Positions 14,713 through 22,790 are shown, counted from the first letter of the stretch. The stretch is 30,164 nucleotides of DNA from Candidatus Gastranaerophilales bacterium (GCA_944325615.1 CALVAU010000018.1:1-30164), one strand, 5' to 3'. The notes: generated from the sequence alone by a model not told the origin. Numbers and translations are program-made.

Positions 14713-14757
14713 TGTGGTAATAGCGGTTTCAATAATTATATTGAAAATCCTTCCACA
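14713..14757 (-). promoter_or_regulatory. Putative L1-binding leader element before rplK
   Basis: On the minus strand the order is TGTGGAAGGA, a hairpin (TTTCAATA/TATTGAAA with a TAAT loop), then CCGCTATTACCACA and AAAGGAG. TGTGG pairs with CCACA to close the element. It shares GGAAGGA and CCGYTATTACCAC with the element before rplA, while the stem differs in sequence but keeps pairing. Confidence 0.6.
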
Positions 14758-14813
14758 TTTTTGTATTTCCTGACTGCATTCAACAGGGTTTGCTGCTTAT
14801 ACAGTCTATATTT

Positions 14814-15452
14814 TTATAGTTTATTAATTTGTTTATATTCCAATTCTACCGGAGTTTCACGTCCGAAAATTGATACGTTTGCACGTAATTTTGATTTATC
14901 AGGATATACTTCAATAATATCTGCAACAAAATCTGCAAATGGTCCTGATATAATTCTAACTTTATCACCTGCTTTAACATCGAGTTCAATTTTTTGTGAT
15001 TGAGATGTTGAACGGTGAATAATCTTTTTAATTTCACTGTCGCGAGCAGGAATTGGCTTTTTAGCTGATCCTACAAATTTTGTAACACCTGCTGTATGGC
15101 GAACTACATACCAGCTATCTTCATCCATAATCATTTCAACTAGAACATAGCCTGGGAAAATCTTCTCTTCACGTTCTTGCTTTTTGCCACCTTTCATTTG
15201 GGTAACTGTTTTTTGCGGAATTTCTACTCTGAAGATTTTTTCACCCATATTCATATATTCTATACGTTTTTCCAAGTTCACTTTAACTTTATTTTCATGA
15301 CCTGTTACCGTATGAACTATATACCAGCGTTTTTGATTTTTCTTGGCTTCTTTTTTTTCTGCTTCTTCTTGAGCTTGAGCTTCTGCTTCTTGTGCTTCAG
15401 CTTTTAAATCTTCATTTAATTGTTCTTCCATTGATTTTTCTTTTTTTGCCAT
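14814..15452 (-). CDS. nusG: Transcription termination/antitermination factor NusG
   Basis: Binds RNA polymerase and links it to Rho or the ribosome. The 212 residues include an extra charged N-terminal tail of about 40 residues, rich in E, A, Q and K. The NGN domain follows (KRWYIVHTVTGHENKVKVNL, EKIFPGYVLVEM, WYVVRHTAGVTKFVGS), then a C-terminal KOW domain (VKAGDKVRIISGPFADFVADI, FGRETPVELEYKQI). The tail resembles extensions common in this and related lineages and has no catalytic meaning. It lies 27 bases after secE, and rplK follows after 114 bases. Confidence 0.97.
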   Translation of the reverse strand: MAKKEKSMEEQLNEDLKAEAQEAEAQAQEEAEKKEAKKNQKRWYIVHTVTGHENKVKVNLEKRIEYMNMGEKIFRVEIPQKTVTQMKGGKKQEREEKIFPGYVLVEMIMDEDSWYVVRHTAGVTKFVGSAKKPIPARDSEIKKIIHRSTSQSQKIELDVKAGDKVRIISGPFADFVADIIEVYPDKSKLRANVSIFGRETPVELEYKQINKL

Positions 15453-15479
15453 AAGCCACCTTTATTTTCGTTCTAAGAA

Positions 15480-15707
15480 CTATTTTATCAGCCCTAACAA
15501 GCCTTTAAAAATTATGTCCATTAAATAAACTGATACTGTAAATACAAACACAATAACAATTACAAACAATGTCTCAGCGACAACCTGACGTCTTTCGGGC
15601 CAACTTATTTTACCCCATTCTGATTTAACGCCTTTAAAATATGTAGTTATTCCGTTTATAAATTCCGGTGTTTTACCCGGTTGTGATGAAGTATCATTAC
15701 CTATCAT
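15480..15707 (-). CDS. secE: Preprotein translocase subunit SecE
   Basis: Small essential subunit of the SecYEG channel in the inner membrane. The 75 residues have the short single-helix form. An amphipathic segment with the conserved KGVKSEWGKISWPERRQVV is followed by one transmembrane helix at about residues 46-66 (TLFVIVIVFVFTVSVYLMDII). AAGGAA precedes ATG 15707. It lies between the tRNA-Trp gene and nusG, the standard context. Confidence 0.95.
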   Translation of the reverse strand: MIGNDTSSQPGKTPEFINGITTYFKGVKSEWGKISWPERRQVVAETLFVIVIVFVFTVSVYLMDIIFKGLLGLIK

Positions 15708-15731
15708 TATTTGGTTTCCTTATATTAAAAT

Positions 15732-15804
15732 CGCGCCCTGAAGGACTCGAACCCTCGACATCCGGTTTTGGAGACCGACGTTCTACCAACTGAACTAAGG
15801 ACGC
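15732..15804 (-). tRNA. trnW: tRNA-Trp (anticodon CCA)
   Basis: The minus strand folds into a complete cloverleaf of 73 bases: acceptor GCGTCCT/AGGGCGC, D-arm GTTC/GAAC with loop AGTTGGTA, anticodon stem TCGGT/ACCGG with loop CTCCAAA (anticodon CCA), T-arm GAGGG-TTCGAGT-CCTTC, and discriminator G. The 3' CCA is not encoded (ATT follows). A short GGGGA/TCCCC hairpin lies just upstream of the 5' end and may aid processing. A tRNA-Trp between rpmG and secE is a common arrangement. Confidence 0.96.
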
Positions 15805-15842
15805 ACGGGGGATAAATCCCCTTTTCGTCATTAAGACTTGTC

Positions 15843-16010
15843 CTACTTAGTTTCTTTGTGATTAGTATGTTTTTTACATTTTGGACAATATTTGCTTAAT
15901 TCAAGCCTTTCTTTAATATTTTTTTTGTTTTTTGTTGTTGTGTAGTTTCTTTCTTTGCAATCTTCGCATGCTAGAACTACCATTCTGTCATTTTTTCCTT
16001 TGATACCCAT
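15843..16010 (-). CDS. rpmG: 50S ribosomal protein L33
   Basis: A 55-residue ribosomal protein. The sequence runs MGIKGKNDRMVVLACEDC, then YTTTKNKKN and KYCPKCKKHTNHKETK. The two C-x2-C pairs show the zinc-binding (C+) form. ATG 16010 has AAGGAAAT upstream. It heads the rpmG-trnW-secE-nusG-rplK-rplA cluster on the minus strand. Confidence 0.95.
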   Translation of the reverse strand: MGIKGKNDRMVVLACEDCKERNYTTTKNKKNIKERLELSKYCPKCKKHTNHKETK

Positions 16011-16058
16011 TGTTATTTCCTTTTTCCTATTAATTTTTCAACTTTTGAGTCCTTTTTA

Positions 16059-16090
16059 AAATAGAATGTGAGAGAGATCACATTCTATTT
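16059..16090 (-). other. 13-bp hairpin in the 5' region of the rpmG operon
   Basis: Bases 16059-16071 and 16078-16090 are perfect inverted repeats (AAATAGAATGTGA/TCACATTCTATTT) with a 6-base loop. It lies between the probable promoter at 16108-16136 and rpmG, so it would be in the leader RNA. It could stabilise the mRNA or act as an operator palindrome. Confidence 0.5.
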
Positions 16091-16107
16091 AATCGGCTTA
16101 CGAATAT

Positions 16108-16136
16108 ATAATAAAACAAAAATAAATAAATGCAAA
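16108..16136 (-). promoter_or_regulatory. Possible promoter of the rpmG-rplA operon
   Basis: On the minus strand TTTGCA (16131-16136) and TATTAT (16108-16113) are 17 bases apart. The match is modest in AT-rich DNA, but the position, between a terminator and rpmG, is suitable. Confidence 0.4.
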
Positions 16137-16157
16137 CAATTGTAAACAAATGCAAAC

Positions 16158-16189
16158 AAAAAAGGAGCATGAATTCATACTCCTTTTTT
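16158..16189 (-). terminator. Terminator after the coiled-coil gene
   Basis: AAAAAAGGAG (16158-16167) and CTCCTTTTTT (16180-16189) enclose a loop that is itself self-complementary (ATGAATTCAT). It ends the minus-strand gene at 16209. The A/T runs would allow action in both directions. Confidence 0.85.
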
Positions 16190-16208
16190 GTTAATTATTT
16201 TAATTGGA

Positions 16209-16805
16209 CTATCTTACTTTAAAATCTGAAGAACTATTTCTCATTTCATAAGAGCTTGGAACATCATAATTATTATAAGATTCAGTTCTCAACTTCTCCA
16301 TATAAACTTGACCGTTTTTAACTACTTGTTGTAATTGAGTCAAATCACGTTCAAGATTTGTAAGAACTTGTTCTGCATAAATTTCAGCACCTTCTCTAGT
16401 TTTCATCGCATCTTCTGTCGCTTTAACTCTGATTTCATCAGCTTCTTCTAGAGCTTTTCTTTTTAATTCTTCACATTCTTCTTGAACTTGAGATCTAATT
16501 CTATTACCTTCACGTTCTAAAGCTTTAATAAAATCAGCTTCAGAAAGTTTTCTATCAGCTTCAGCTTGAGCATCTGCGACTATTTTTTCTGCTTTTTGTT
16601 GAGCTTCCATTTGCATTTCATCTCTACGTCTTAAAAATGCTCTTGCTTCCTGAATTTCTACAGGTAAATTACTATATATTTTATCAATCAAAGCTTCTAT
16701 TTCTTTCGGTTTTGCAAGTACAAAACGTCCGGGAATTATTGGAAAACTTTCTTCGATTGACATTTCTAACAATCTTAATAAGTCATATACACCATTTTGT
16801 TGCAT
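16209..16805 (-). CDS. Coiled-coil protein resembling ATP synthase subunit b/DivIVA-type proteins
   Basis: A 198-residue protein. The N-terminal about 60 residues (NGVYDLLRLLEMSIEESFPI..., KPKEIEALIDKIYSNLP) are a small helical domain. A long charged coiled coil follows at about 55-175 (AEKIVADAQAEADRKL, EECEELKRKALEEADE). The tail is polar. There is no membrane helix, so it is not a true F0 b subunit. From memory, genes of this plan, often annotated as 'ATPase' or 'F0 subunit B-like', sit next to coaD in other phyla too, and coaD lies just upstream here. A role in scaffolding or cell-pole organisation would fit the fold but is not shown. Confidence 0.75.
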   Translation of the reverse strand: MQQNGVYDLLRLLEMSIEESFPIIPGRFVLAKPKEIEALIDKIYSNLPVEIQEARAFLRRRDEMQMEAQQKAEKIVADAQAEADRKLSEADFIKALEREGNRIRSQVQEECEELKRKALEEADEIRVKATEDAMKTREGAEIYAEQVLTNLERDLTQLQQVVKNGQVYMEKLRTESYNNYDVPSSYEMRNSSSDFKVR

Positions 16806-16918
16806 TTTATTACATATCCCTTTCTTGATAATTACATTCTACAAGAGCGAAAATTAATTGTCAAACTATTTTTGAGTAATTATCAAGTATTTTAAGATAT
16901 TTTAAATATTTATATACT

Positions 16919-17395
16919 TTAGTGCTTTTTTTGTTTCAAAAACTCATATACAGCATCAGGCACAAACTTTGAAATATCCCCATTGTTAAGATAAATTTCT
17001 TTAATTGTACTTGAAGAAATGAAGTTATATTTCGGTTTTGTAATCAGGAAAATTGTCTTTATTTCACTAGATAATGCACTATTTGCTTGAGATAACTGCA
17101 TTTCATATTCAAAGTCAGATACAGCTCTAAGACCTCTTAATATTACATTAGCATTTCTTTTTTTAGCATACTCGATTGTAAGCCCTTCAAAGCTGTCAAC
17201 TTCTACATTTTCAATATCTTTTACGCTTTCTTTTATTAATTGGACTCGCTCATCCACAGTTAAAAATGCGTTTTTTTCCGAATTCCTTGCTACTGCTATT
17301 ATTACTTTATCGAAAATTTCAGCTCCGCTTTTCAATATGTCTATATGACCTTTTGTTATAGGATCAAAACTACCGGGATAAACTGCTATTTTCAT
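16919..17395 (-). CDS. coaD: Phosphopantetheine adenylyltransferase
   Basis: Penultimate step of coenzyme A synthesis: transfers AMP from ATP to 4'-phosphopantetheine. The 158 residues are typical. The N-terminal AVYPGSFDPITKGHIDI holds the T/HxGH nucleotidyltransferase motif. LRGLRAVSDFEYEMQLSQAN is the substrate-binding segment, and ISSSTIKEI the second ATP motif. The C-terminal FVPDAVYEFLKQK fits. It works in the same pathway as panB and panC elsewhere in this window, though it is not linked to them. The coiled-coil gene follows after 113 bases. Confidence 0.96.
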   Translation of the reverse strand: MKIAVYPGSFDPITKGHIDILKSGAEIFDKVIIAVARNSEKNAFLTVDERVQLIKESVKDIENVEVDSFEGLTIEYAKKRNANVILRGLRAVSDFEYEMQLSQANSALSSEIKTIFLITKPKYNFISSSTIKEIYLNNGDISKFVPDAVYEFLKQKKH

Positions 17396-17572
17396 ATTTT
17401 TCCTCTCTTTTTCTTTTCAAAGCAAGTCAATTATAAATCAAAAAGAAATATTTTTACAAACTTTTGTAACAAAATAATTAAAATATGAAATTCGATATAT
17501 AAAAAATACTTTATTAGTATATAAGAAATCTATAACTTTTATTTTATATAACCTACCTACACACTTACTACC

Positions 17573-17603
17573 AAACTTCTTTTAAAGAAGTTTTTTTTTT
17601 TTT
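17573..17603 (+). terminator. Strong + strand terminator with no + strand gene before it
   Basis: AAACTTCTT/AAGAAGTTT forms a 9-bp stem and is followed by 13 T (17591-17603). The nearest + strand coding gene upstream ends at 12207. The region 17396-17572 may therefore encode a short RNA. No ORF of note is present in it. Confidence 0.75.
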
Positions 17604-17606
17604 ATA

Positions 17607-17636
17607 AAAAGAACACCGAAAGTACGGTGCTCTTTT
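17607..17636 (-). terminator. Terminator of the DUF2582-like gene
   Basis: On the minus strand AAAAGAGCACCG pairs with CGGTGTTCTTTT (one G-U pair) around a 6-base loop, 24 bases after the stop codon at 17661. Confidence 0.8.
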
Positions 17637-17660
17637 AAAACTTTTTAATTTGCAAAGAAA

Positions 17661-17870
17661 CTATTTCAAGCTTATGCTTACTGAAGAACCTTTTTTAGAA
17701 ATAGCTACTTTGTCTTCTCTTGCTAACCAGCCAAGACCTAAATCTGCAAAGTTTCCTTTAAGATCTAATTCTTTTTTCATTTTAGCAAATGTTGATTTTC
17801 CATTGTTAGATGATAAATAGTTGTAAATTTGTCCTGCTGATTGTCCGATTTGTTCTTGTAATTCTTGCAT
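17661..17870 (-). CDS. DUF2582-like winged-helix protein
   Basis: A 69-residue protein with the plan of the small winged helix-turn-helix family DUF2582. IGQSAGQIYNYLSSN is the first helix, STFAKMKKELDLKGNFADLGLGWLAREDKVAI covers the helix-turn-helix plus the family hallmark GWLAREDK, and SKKGSSVSISLK is the wing strand. Start ATG 17870 is used because GGAGG lies 5 bases upstream; a GTG at 17882 overlaps that site. The function is unknown; the fold suggests nucleic-acid or protein binding. It is monocistronic, with a terminator after it. Confidence 0.8.
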   Translation of the reverse strand: MQELQEQIGQSAGQIYNYLSSNNGKSTFAKMKKELDLKGNFADLGLGWLAREDKVAISKKGSSVSISLK

Positions 17871-18029
17871 TTCTACCTCCACTTTCTTGCAATGCTTTTA
17901 TAATTCTTTATTTACAGTTTAATACTAGAACATTTTTTTCAAAAATGCAATAGTTTAATAGTATTAATTTGAATGGTAAAAATAACACTTTTTTTGTGAT
18001 AAAATACTATAAAAAGAGGATTGTATAAG

Positions 18030-21000
18030 TTGATTTTAGATGGAAGTGTATCATCCAATAAAACAGACATGCTGGTCGAAAATTATGCAAAGCTTTTGAA
18101 CAAAGGCATTCCAGCGTCATCCATTCTTGTAATTGTACAGAATTCTCAGCTCAAAAACAAATTTGTAGAAAATACACTTAATCTTTTGACTATTCCTGCT
18201 ATTGAAAAACTTGAAGTACATTCGTTTTTTTCACTGGTATATAATACAATCATTGACAACTGGGCTGTGTTAGAAAATATAAATCCATACTCTGGAGCTG
18301 AAATTTTACCTAATCTTGCGGGACTTGAGGTCTCTCAATTTATCTTGAAAGATATTATAAAAGAAGTTCAATTTAAGGGATACAATTCTAAAAAATCACT
18401 TTTGCACCAATTATTCAGAAGATATTCACTTATTGTGCAAAACAATCTTTCTGATGACGAAGTTGATTGGAGATCCAGGGTATTAGGCGAAAGTTTTGCA
18501 GATGATGCTAAAATCGCACTCAAAAAATTGCTCGCAAAAACTCTTGCACTGAGGGATTTTGACTATTTACGACAAGGACTTGTGTTTAATTATATTTATA
18601 AAAATACGGATTACTTTAAAAACATTGAATATCTGATACTTGATGATGGGGATGAAATTACACCGATTTGTTTTGATTTTATAAAGCACATAGCTCCTCA
18701 ATTAAAAGAAGTATTTATAGCATTTGACAGAAAAGGCGCGAGCAGAACAGGGTATTTAAGTGCTGATAAGACTGCAGTTTGGGAGTTTGAAAACCTTTTT
18801 AAAGAATCTGTTATCTCAATAGATTCCAACTCTAAATTAAAATTTGATGCAGAAAATATTTTTAAAAATATTACAGAAGATAAAAATGAGATTTTACAAA
18901 ATTTTTCACTTCAGTCACCTTCAAAACGAGCAAAAATGATTGATTTGGCAACGACTCAAATTAACAATCTTTTGAAGGCAAAAGTGAAACCTTCTGAGAT
19001 TTGCATCATCACTCCTATAATTGATGATATGCTCAAATTTTCTCTAAAAGAAAATATTAAAAATCACACCAATTTACTGTTTTTATCAGGAAGTGAAAAA
19101 ATAATACAAAATCCTCTTGTATTGTCAGTTTTGACTATAATAAAGCTAAATTGCGGAATGAGAGATAAACTAAGCTCGTTTAATCTAAGAATAATTCTCT
19201 CAAATTTCTTGGAAATCCCGATTAAATATTGTCGCGAAATTTTAGAAAATTTTGACAGCAGTAAAAACTTAATTGAATATGAATTTCCGCATGCCGATTA
19301 TACTGAGAAATATAATAAATTTTTAAAACTGATCAATGATAACTCCAGTTCAGAAAAACCTTTATCAATACAAGCTTTGGAAATTTATAACGAACTTATT
19401 GATTTGAAAAATTTCGATGCAAATATTCTAAATAAATTCAATTTCTTTATAAAACAACTGCAAGAATTTGAAAATATTTTTAAATCAGATTTTGAAAAAC
19501 GAAAAACAGAAATTATCACTCAAATCGAAAATTCAATAATTTCAGAAAACCCTTATTCAATATTAGAAATAAAAGACCGAGACCTTGTAATCGGGACTCC
19601 TCAAAAAATTATAGACAACCAGATAAGGACAAAATATCAAGTTTGGCTTGATATCTCAAGTGATGAATGGATTAAAAGCGATACCGGCCCATTGTATAAC
19701 GCTTGGGTATTCCAGCGAGGATGGTCAAAAGATGAGTTTACTATTGATGATAACATAGAACTCGGCAAAGAAAAAACTGCACGAATTTTAAGAAAATTAA
19801 CTCTATGTGCTGATGAAAAAATATTTACTTATTCAAGTCTTTTTGACGGTAACGGAATTGAAAATTTTGGTGGTATAGAAAAATACATTATTGTAGAAAC
19901 TCAAAAAACTGAGACCGAAGAAGTTCAAAAGAAGTTTAAAATTACACCAAGGCCTGACCAAAAGCCAGTTCTTGAATACAAATCAGGACAAATGGCAATT
20001 TCTGCAGTTCCTGGAGCCGGCAAAACAACTATTTTACTAGCTCTTATTATCAAGCTACTGGAAATCGGAGCTAATCCTGAAAATATTTTTGTATTGACTT
20101 ATATGGAATCTGCTGCAAGAAACTTTAGAGAAAGAATAAAATCAGTACGAGAAGATTCTGCGCAACTTCCTAATATCAGTACAATTCACGGACTTGCACT
20201 TAGAATTTTAAAGGAAAACGGAAATTTTGAACGACTCGGTCTATCTTCAGATTTTGAAATTTGCGATGATACACAACGCTCAAGAATTGTCAAAGAAATT
20301 GCTACTAAGCTTAACTTGAAGAAAAATGAAACTGACGATTTTGACAGAGGAATTTCCGTTTTCAAAATTGGCGGTGGAATATTCAATGAAAACATCGCGG
20401 ATTTAAAACTCAAGAAATTTCAAGCCTTCTTCAATGATTACCAAGCAACATTGAAAGCTTCCAATCTTATAGATTATGATGATATGCTAATTTCTTCAGT
20501 AAAACTTCTTGAAGAAAATCTAGATATTCTCGCTCACTATCAGAATATTTGTCATTTTATTATTGAAGATGAAGCTCAAGATTCATCAGCAATTCAACAA
20601 AGATTAATAAACCTTTTGAGTGCAAAATATAAAAATCTTATACGCTGTGGGGATATCAACCAAGCAATTACGACAACTTTTTCTAACGCTGATGTAGAAG
20701 GGTTCAGAAACTTCATAAAAAATTCAAATAATGTCAGCATGGACTGCTCGCAAAGATGTACAAAAGATGTCTGGACTCTTGCTAATGACCTTGTAAAATT
20801 TGCAGAAACTCGAGATGAGATGAAAAATGCTTTTTACAAAATTTTTATGCACCCGGTCGAAGGAAGAAACCCTGTTAGTGAAAATGCACTTACTGCGAAA
20901 ATATTTGAGAGCACTTTAGAAGAAAAAAATTATATTCTTTCAGTTATAAAAAACACACTCAAAAAAAATCCAAAAGCCACAATTGGAATACTTTTGAGAA

Positions 21001-21902
21001 ACAATTTCCAAGTTATTCAATGGATGGATTTTATAAATAACAGCGGACTTAAAACAATTACAAGAAGCGAATGCCTTGAACAAAAGACCATATTTAGAGC
21101 AATTTATGCAGTACTTTTAATGATTCTGCACCCATTTGATAATAATACAATCGCAGATTGCTATGAAATATTAGCAGAATGCGGATTTTACAAACAAAGA
21201 CTCAGCTGTGAAATAAGAAAATATGAAAACCCTTTCATCTCAATCAATTGCGATAATATTAATAATATTCACCTTGAACAATTTTATTGGGATTTAACTT
21301 ACTGGCTTTCATTTCCGCATTTAAGTGCTGATGAATTAGCTATAAAAATCGGTCTTTATTATTTTTCAAGCGAAATCGAAAAATCAAACGTATATCTGAT
21401 TTCGACTCTTATAAAACGAATCGGGATGAATAACAATAATTTTGAATATATTATGACAAGACTTTTTGAGCTTTCTAAAAAAACATCCTTGAGCGGATTC
21501 AAATTTTTCTCTGAAGAAGATGAAAGTGATAAAGAATTTTTAGAAGGAAAAGTACAAATTATGACTCTCCACAAATCAAAAGGCGATGAATTCGATTTAG
21601 TATTTTTACCGGAAATGACAGAAAAAAATCTCCCGCTTGACTTCAATCAAATTAAACTAAAATCTTCTGATTTTATGGAAAGTTTAAAGCAACTAAATCC
21701 TGAGTACAAACCAAAATCAGAATTTCAGCTCAAACAAGAATTGCTATCAGAAAACTTAAGACTTTTATATGTCGCAATTACCAGAGCAAAGAAGAATTTG
21801 CAAATCACAATGAGCCGAAAAGCTAAATCTTATGAAAAAATAATTGATCAGGAACCATCGTTAATTTTTGATATCATTAATATGAAAGCAGGTAATTTAT
21901 GA
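18030..21902 (+). CDS. Fused double helicase: degenerate AddB-like half plus UvrD/AddA-like half
   Basis: A 1290-residue protein, probably the motor of a double-strand-break processing complex. Residues 1 to about 640 repeat the plan of an SF1 helicase with decayed motifs: GSVSSNKT (5-12) for Walker A with the last glycine lost, YLILDDGDEITP (about 202-213) for motif II, and VFIAFDRKGASRTGY for motif III. Residues about 645-1290 are an intact UvrD-type motor: PGAGKTT (661-667, K665), TYMESAARNFRERI (Ia), DEAQD (847-851), GDINQAI (III), VQIMTLHKSKGDEFDLVF (V) and RLLYVAITRAKKNL (VI). It has no nuclease domain; the next gene supplies one, with a 4-base ATGA overlap. Start TTG 18030 is preferred because AGAGGA at 18015-18020 is 9 bases upstream; TTG 18021 would touch it. 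Confidence 0.88.
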   Translation: MILDGSVSSNKTDMLVENYAKLLNKGIPASSILVIVQNSQLKNKFVENTLNLLTIPAIEKLEVHSFFSLVYNTIIDNWAVLENINPYSGAEILPNLAGLEVSQFILKDIIKEVQFKGYNSKKSLLHQLFRRYSLIVQNNLSDDEVDWRSRVLGESFADDAKIALKKLLAKTLALRDFDYLRQGLVFNYIYKNTDYFKNIEYLILDDGDEITPICFDFIKHIAPQLKEVFIAFDRKGASRTGYLSADKTAVWEFENLFKESVISIDSNSKLKFDAENIFKNITEDKNEILQNFSLQSPSKRAKMIDLATTQINNLLKAKVKPSEICIITPIIDDMLKFSLKENIKNHTNLLFLSGSEKIIQNPLVLSVLTIIKLNCGMRDKLSSFNLRIILSNFLEIPIKYCREILENFDSSKNLIEYEFPHADYTEKYNKFLKLINDNSSSEKPLSIQALEIYNELIDLKNFDANILNKFNFFIKQLQEFENIFKSDFEKRKTEIITQIENSIISENPYSILEIKDRDLVIGTPQKIIDNQIRTKYQVWLDISSDEWIKSDTGPLYNAWVFQRGWSKDEFTIDDNIELGKEKTARILRKLTLCADEKIFTYSSLFDGNGIENFGGIEKYIIVETQKTETEEVQKKFKITPRPDQKPVLEYKSGQMAISAVPGAGKTTILLALIIKLLEIGANPENIFVLTYMESAARNFRERIKSVREDSAQLPNISTIHGLALRILKENGNFERLGLSSDFEICDDTQRSRIVKEIATKLNLKKNETDDFDRGISVFKIGGGIFNENIADLKLKKFQAFFNDYQATLKASNLIDYDDMLISSVKLLEENLDILAHYQNICHFIIEDEAQDSSAIQQRLINLLSAKYKNLIRCGDINQAITTTFSNADVEGFRNFIKNSNNVSMDCSQRCTKDVWTLANDLVKFAETRDEMKNAFYKIFMHPVEGRNPVSENALTAKIFESTLEEKNYILSVIKNTLKKNPKATIGILLRNNFQVIQWMDFINNSGLKTITRSECLEQKTIFRAIYAVLLMILHPFDNNTIADCYEILAECGFYKQRLSCEIRKYENPFISINCDNINNIHLEQFYWDLTYWLSFPHLSADELAIKIGLYYFSSEIEKSNVYLISTLIKRIGMNNNNFEYIMTRLFELSKKTSLSGFKFFSEEDESDKEFLEGKVQIMTLHKSKGDEFDLVFLPEMTEKNLPLDFNQIKLKSSDFMESLKQLNPEYKPKSEFQLKQELLSENLRLLYVAITRAKKNLQITMSRKAKSYEKIIDQEPSLIFDIINMKAGNL

Positions 21903-22540
21903 AAAACTTTTCACCTAATATGTTGAAAACTTTTGTGAGCTGTCCTGTAAAATACAATCTTAAATTTAATGAGAAAATTACAGTTCCGCAAAACCCTGCG
22001 ATCTTTGAAAAAGGTAAAAAAATTCACGCACTTGCAAACTATTATCATAGAGGTGCCGATATTTCTAAGCTTGAAACTGCCCTGAACGAAGATGAAAAAA
22101 TCATTTGGGAAAGACTTAAAAACAACGAATATTTTTCTAAAAAATGTCTGCACTCAGAATACCCGATTACAGCAAAACTTGATGAATTCTGGATTTTCGG
22201 AAGATTAGACGCAATTGTTGAAGATAGTGAAAACTACTATATTTTAGACTACAAAACAGGCTCAATCCCTAAAAACCCAGAGCAGGATTTTCAAACAATG
22301 ATTTATTTACTCTGCGCAAATCTAATACTACTTTCAAAAAAAGATTTAAACTTTGTATATATAGATTTAAAAAACAATGAAAATAAACTGATTAAATTTA
22401 CAGAAAACTTAAAAGAAATTTATGAAAACAAATTGAAAAATCAATGTGAAATTATTATGCAAACAAAAGATTTTGAAGGAAAAGAAAACAAATTAAACTG
22501 TAAATTCTGTGAATATAATAAAATTTGCAAATTTATATAA
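21899..22540 (+). CDS. PD-(D/E)XK nuclease with Fe-S cysteines (AddB/Cas4 type)
   Basis: A 213-residue single-domain RecB-family nuclease. Active-site residues are visible: H43 (KGKKIHAL), E87 (SEYPI), D104 (GRLDAIV), D117 and K119 (LDYKTG), and Q132 (DFQTMIYLL). C15 near the N-terminus and C201-x2-C204-x5-C210 at the C-terminus form the four-cysteine pattern that holds an iron-sulfur cluster in AddB and Cas4 nucleases. The gene overlaps the helicase gene by ATGA, so the two products are very likely made together as one complex. No cas genes or CRISPR array are nearby, which argues against a Cas4 role. Confidence 0.88.
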   Translation: MKNFSPNMLKTFVSCPVKYNLKFNEKITVPQNPAIFEKGKKIHALANYYHRGADISKLETALNEDEKIIWERLKNNEYFSKKCLHSEYPITAKLDEFWIFGRLDAIVEDSENYYILDYKTGSIPKNPEQDFQTMIYLLCANLILLSKKDLNFVYIDLKNNENKLIKFTENLKEIYENKLKNQCEIIMQTKDFEGKENKLNCKFCEYNKICKFI

Positions 22541-22545
22541 AAAAA

Positions 22546-22646
22546 AGAGGTGACTTTTTTGTTAAAAAAAGGAGCATTCACCTCTAGAAACTTGCAGTAA
22601 GCTATGACTCTTACTACAATTATTTCCTTAGCTATGATAAGGAAAT
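22546..22646 (+). other. Three consecutive hairpins, two with the same GCTATGA loop sequence
   Basis: Hairpin 1 pairs AGAGGTGA (22546-22553) with TCACCTCT (22578-22585) and has an inner T/A helix. Hairpin 2 pairs AGTAA with TTACT (22596-22615), loop GCTATGACTC. Hairpin 3 pairs ATTTCCTTA with TAAGGAAAT (22622-22646), loop GCTATGA. They lie between the nuclease gene and the XRE gene in a 250-base gap. Either strand could be transcribed; a terminator role is possible for hairpin 1. The rest of the gap (22647-22790) is AT-rich, with one TGGTAAT/ATTACCA inverted repeat. Confidence 0.5.
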
Positions 22647-22790
22647 ACCTTTATAAATCATATGTACCAATGTATTTTTATCTATTTAATATTCAAAAAT
22701 TATAGAAGCCTTGGTAATTGCCTAATATATTTTACATATTACCATAGTATTGGGTGGCAAGTCAATATATAGGTGTATAGAATAGTAAGT

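Noticed and set aside
21899..22540. Cas4 of a CRISPR system
   Set aside because: The nuclease has the Cas4-like cysteines, but no repeat array or other cas gene is present, and it is coupled to the helicase.
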